From assembly GCF_947494055.1 (NCBI RefSeq), contig NZ_CANLTR010000029.1, positions 1-43,651 of the forward strand: a DNA stretch of 43,651 nt. Reading direction: 5' to 3'. The stretch is from an uncultured Jannaschia sp. Its GTDB lineage: Bacteria > Pseudomonadota > Alphaproteobacteria > Rhodobacterales > Rhodobacteraceae. Positions within the stretch are counted from its first letter, which is position 1; each line of letters starts with the position of its first letter. The notes under the pieces were generated by a model, which saw only the letters and a list, made by a program, of their open reading frames with translations, had not been told where the DNA came from and made no database searches. A program made the translations under genes and the position numbers. Shown piece by piece: positions 40,977 to 43,651 of the stretch.

Positions 40977-42480
40977 AGTCCGTCCTGAACATCACGCTGG
41001 GTGCGCGATCTGACGGTTTGGCGGGGTGAGAATCGGGGTTGCGTCGCCCATGAGGCAGAGCAGCGTGGCGAGGATTTCGGCCAGAAGAGCCTGGAGGTGG
41101 GCGAGGATCAGGCGGATGTTATGGCCTGCCCCGCAAAGCACGGCGTGGAGCGCATCGCCGATGGTACCCTCGAGGGGCGAGCGCGACAGGCGGCCGTCCG
41201 TCTTCATGTGGCCGATGGTTGGCTCGATGGCCGACCGTCGGCGCAGGGCCCGTCGGAGCGCGCGGGTCATGCCGCGGCGCTGGCCGGAGATGTAGACGGT
41301 GGTGCCGGTGGCGGGCTCGATGCCGTGACCGCGGTAGCCGCGGTCGACGAAGACGCGCCGGGGGCGGGCGTCGGCGAGGATCTCGACCTGTTCGACGGCC
41401 TCGTGCAGCGTGTGGCCGTCGTAAGGATTGCCGGGCATCGAACGCGTGCCGACGACGAAGCCCTCGCGATGGGTCGTGGCGACCGAGACCTTGCAGCCGA
41501 ACTCGTAGCGCTTGTGCGCCTTGCCCTTCGAGATGCAATCCACGTCCGGCTCGTGCAGCGCGTAGAGCTTGCGCGTGTCGCGGGGCTTCTGGCGCAGCAA
41601 GCGGGCGACGAGGGCGAGCTGTCCTTCGATCCGGGCACGCAGGGCGTCGTCGGTGACGGTGTGCAGCCTGCGGGCGACGTCGCGCATCACGCGGCCGGTG
41701 TAGCCCTTGAGGGTGCGCAGCCCCTTCCTCATCCGCTCGAACTGCCGGGCATGGGCGTAGCGGCCAACCTGCCGGGCCAGGCGGGGGCCAAGGCGGGCAT
41801 AGCTCTGGCGCAGCTCGATCCCCGCCTCGCGCGCCAGGCCCACGAGGCGCAAGCGAGCGCGCTTGTGGAGCCGGGTGTCGGTCGGATGCGCGATCGCCTT
41901 CTCCATCACGGTGGTATCGACGATCACGTCGCGCGTGCTGCGCGTGTCGATCACGCCGGCACGCCGACCGGCCTCGATGGTCTGCGTCAGCAGCCACTCG
42001 ACACCCTCCTTTCCGATGCGGCCCCGCCAGCGGGTCGGCGATGACGGATCGATCGGTGGGCGATGCTGAAAGAACACCTCGCCACAGAAGTGCTGCCAGT
42101 AGGGGTTCTCCGACCATCGCGCGACGACGGCCTCGTCGGAGAGCGCGTGGGCGTGCTGGAGGTAGAGCAGCCCCGCGACTAGCCGGGGCGACGTCGCGGG
42201 TCGACCCGTGTGCGACGGGAAGAACCCTGCCCACTCAGCCTCGAAAAACTCCCAGTCGATCAGCGCCTCAAGCCGCACCAGCTCGTGGCGCATGTCGATC
42301 AGATCGGTAAGCCGGGGGCGAAGCAGGTCGTCTTGGTCAGGCGCGCGAGGTTTGGGCTTCATCGGGCCTCCGAAATCGCAGGGCTCCGGGCTCAAGAATA
42401 CCAAACCCTGCGAAACCAGCACAGCGAACGTCGGTTCGTGGCGTGAAATCAGAACGCTAGACGTTGTTCAGAGCGGACTA
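40977..42480 (-). mobile_element. Intact IS5-family insertion sequence (about 1.5 kb)
   Basis: Inverted ends: AGTCCGTCCTGAACA from 40977 and, reading inward from the right end, AGTCCGCTCTGAACA. One long transposase gene fills it. TAAG occurs at both borders (40972-40975 and overlapping the right end at 42479-42482), a possible 3-4 bp target duplication. The element carries none of the hairpin inserts that riddle copies A and IS3. It appears the youngest IS in the window. Confidence 0.82.
40992..42362 (-). CDS. IS5-family transposase, complete
   Basis: A 456-residue DDE transposase of the larger IS5 group. N-terminal LTDLIDMRHELVRLEALIDW, then HTGRPATSPRLVAGLLYLQH and AVVARWSENPYWQHFCGE. The catalytic core runs from DVIVDTTVMEKAIAHPTDTR through RVFVDRGYRGHGIEP to RRRSAIEPTIGHMKTDGRLS. 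ATG 42362 (MKPKPRAPDQDD) matches the family start; the frame stays open 20 codons upstream. No stop or frameshift was seen, so it may be active. Confidence 0.93.
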   Translation of the reverse strand: MKPKPRAPDQDDLLRPRLTDLIDMRHELVRLEALIDWEFFEAEWAGFFPSHTGRPATSPRLVAGLLYLQHAHALSDEAVVARWSENPYWQHFCGEVFFQHRPPIDPSSPTRWRGRIGKEGVEWLLTQTIEAGRRAGVIDTRSTRDVIVDTTVMEKAIAHPTDTRLHKRARLRLVGLAREAGIELRQSYARLGPRLARQVGRYAHARQFERMRKGLRTLKGYTGRVMRDVARRLHTVTDDALRARIEGQLALVARLLRQKPRDTRKLYALHEPDVDCISKGKAHKRYEFGCKVSVATTHREGFVVGTRSMPGNPYDGHTLHEAVEQVEILADARPRRVFVDRGYRGHGIEPATGTTVYISGQRRGMTRALRRALRRRSAIEPTIGHMKTDGRLSRSPLEGTIGDALHAVLCGAGHNIRLILAHLQALLAEILATLLCLMGDATPILTPPNRQIAHPA

Positions 42481-42572
42481 AGTATGAAATAACCGGCATT
42501 GCCCTCGGTCCGACGCATGACCCGATCTACGGATTGCACGACGTCAATCAGCGGATCCTGCGAAGACAGCAT
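42480..42572 (-). pseudogene. N-terminal stub resembling an IclR-type regulator, cut by the IS
   Basis: On the minus strand ATG 42572 opens MLSSQDPLIDVVQSVDRVM and ends at the IS border. The DVVQSVDR stretch is like the first helix of IclR-family regulators that often sit beside CoA-transferase genes. After VDRVM the sequence no longer fits, perhaps from a frameshift. No continuation was found on the other IS side. The rest of 42573-42768 holds no gene. Confidence 0.35.
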
Positions 42573-42768
42573 CCCGAGCACCCTTCTCAAGGGGTATCTT
42601 CGCGGCGAGAGGACGACTGCGCCGCGTAGGCCTCATCTGCAACGATGATCACCGAGAGATGCGCGAATGCACCGCCTTAATCGGACAAGCCCGCCGAGGG
42701 CGGCGTAATTGACATACCGCTTTTGAAGCCAAGGTTAGGGCGGACCGGGAAGAGGGAGCCGAAACCGT

Positions 42769-43651
42769 ATGGCCGGACCGCTGCAGGGTATCCGTATCGT
42801 CGATGCGACCTCGATGATTGCGGGGCCGCTGGCGACGATGATCCTCGGCGATCAGGGCGCCGACGTGATCAAGGTCGAGAACCCGAAGGGCGGCGACCAT
42901 TCGCGTCAGGTCGCGGGCCGCCGCGCTGGCTGGTCGGCGTCCTTCCTGCAGAACAACCGCTCCAAGCGTTCCATCGCGCTCGATCTGAAACGCGCGGAGG
43001 GCCTAGAGGCGCTTCACGCGATCCTCGGGACGGCCGACGTCTTCGTGCAGAACTGGCGACCGGGCGTCGCCGAACGGCTTGGCCTGTCGGAACAGGCGGT
43101 GCGGGCGCTGCGGCCGGACATTGTCTACGTCTCGATCGCCGGCTTCGGCTTCGAGGGGGACTGGGCCGACCGGCCGGTCTACGATCCGCTGATCCAGGCG
43201 CTGTCCGGCCTCGCGGCGGTGCAAGGGCAGGGGCGGGGCCGCCCCAATCTCGTCCGCACCATCGTGCCCGACAAGGTCACCGCAATCCAGGCGAGCCAGG
43301 CGATCACAGCCGCCCTCCTTGCCCGCGCCCGCACCGGTCGCGGCGATCACGTGCGCCTGTCCATGCTCGACACCGTCGTCGCCTTTCTCTTTGCCTCGGA
43401 CTTCACCGGTCAGACCTTCATCGGCGACGAGGCGGAGGAGGAGACGTGGGACGAGGACGGCGCGGGGCAGGATTACGTGGAGCTGATCTACGAGACGGCG
43501 GACGGCTTCATGGCCGTCAGCGCGCATACGGACGCGACTTGGCAGGGCCTGTCGAAGGCGGTCGGACGGCCGGACTGGCTGGAGGACGACCGGTTCGCCA
43601 GTGTCGAGGCGCGGGAAGTGAACAAGGCGGCACGCCTCGCGCTGACGCAGG
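42769..43651 (+). CDS. Type III CoA-transferase (CaiB/BaiF family), 3' end outside the window
   Basis: The first 294 residues are present: MAGPLQGIRIVDATSMIAGP, LATMILGDQGADVIKVENPK, FLQNNRSKRSIALDLKRAEG, VFVQNWRPGVAERLGL and YDPLIQALSGLAAVQG. The catalytic aspartate is probably in LSMLDTVVAF. These enzymes shift CoA between carboxylic acids (formyl-CoA, crotonobetainyl-CoA, succinyl-CoA types). The ATG at 42769 follows AGAGGGAG. It lies right after the intact IS, so its link to the carboxylase island may be recent. It could provide a second way to activate the substrate. Confidence 0.92.
   Translation, partial: MAGPLQGIRIVDATSMIAGPLATMILGDQGADVIKVENPKGGDHSRQVAGRRAGWSASFLQNNRSKRSIALDLKRAEGLEALHAILGTADVFVQNWRPGVAERLGLSEQAVRALRPDIVYVSIAGFGFEGDWADRPVYDPLIQALSGLAAVQGQGRGRPNLVRTIVPDKVTAIQASQAITAALLARARTGRGDHVRLSMLDTVVAFLFASDFTGQTFIGDEAEEETWDEDGAGQDYVELIYETADGFMAVSAHTDATWQGLSKAVGRPDWLEDDRFASVEAREVNKAARLALTQ

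Overview
The window is about 43.7 kb of high-GC alphaproteobacterial DNA, most likely from the order Rhodobacterales. The best clue is a short SAM/SAH-type riboswitch in front of metK, a class known from that order. The HupE/UreJ-type membrane protein, BioMNY, the serralysin and the gene style agree. There are no rRNA or tRNA genes and no CRISPR array.

Left part (1-20.4 kb): accessory DNA full of transposon debris. At 1-918 lies a broken IS5-family transposase, followed by a serine-recombinase tail, an H-NS-like protein and a WGR-domain pseudogene. Next comes a carbohydrate module (HAD phosphatase, SorC-type regulator, PfkB kinase, SSS symporter). A decayed IS3-family element (7023-8428) follows, then a serralysin with a small secreted protein, a serine resolvase with res-like palindromes, a VapBC-type pair, a small lipoprotein, a HupE/UreJ-type membrane protein and a beta-propeller protein. 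A second truncated IS5 transposase lies next to metK, which is followed by an N-terminally truncated lnt and an internally deleted IS5-type element.

Right part (20.5-43.6 kb): a coherent catabolic island. The minus strand carries a tripartite tricarboxylate transporter (tctCBA), two further membrane proteins (AbrB and YeiH families), an aconitase-family hydratase, an alpha/beta hydrolase, a quinone-oxidoreductase-type protein and the biotin importer bioMNY. Divergent from it run an enolase-superfamily enzyme, an acyl-CoA carboxylase carboxyltransferase and an NDP-forming acyl-CoA ligase. The matching biotin carboxylase and biotin carrier, and a TrmB-type regulator, are on the minus strand further right, next to a UspA protein. 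Two 21-bp inverted repeats of similar design lie in the two divergent promoter regions and may be the regulator's operators. An intact IS5-type element (40977-42480) and the start of a type III CoA-transferase close the window. The logic suggested is: import of a carboxylic acid, CoA activation, biotin-dependent carboxylation, and dedicated biotin supply.

The most unusual signal is a family of seven 40-43 bp hairpin inserts (here E1-E7). All seven lie inside the two decayed transposase genes (IS5 copy A and the IS3 OrfB) and none was found in the host genes. All seven are in the sense orientation of the host transposase. They share conserved flanks around a hairpin with a constant bulged A and compensatory base changes in the stem. 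Six of seven are followed by GA, with no target duplication. They look like a miniature mobile element, or the relic of an RNA- or ssDNA-level process, specialised for transposase genes.
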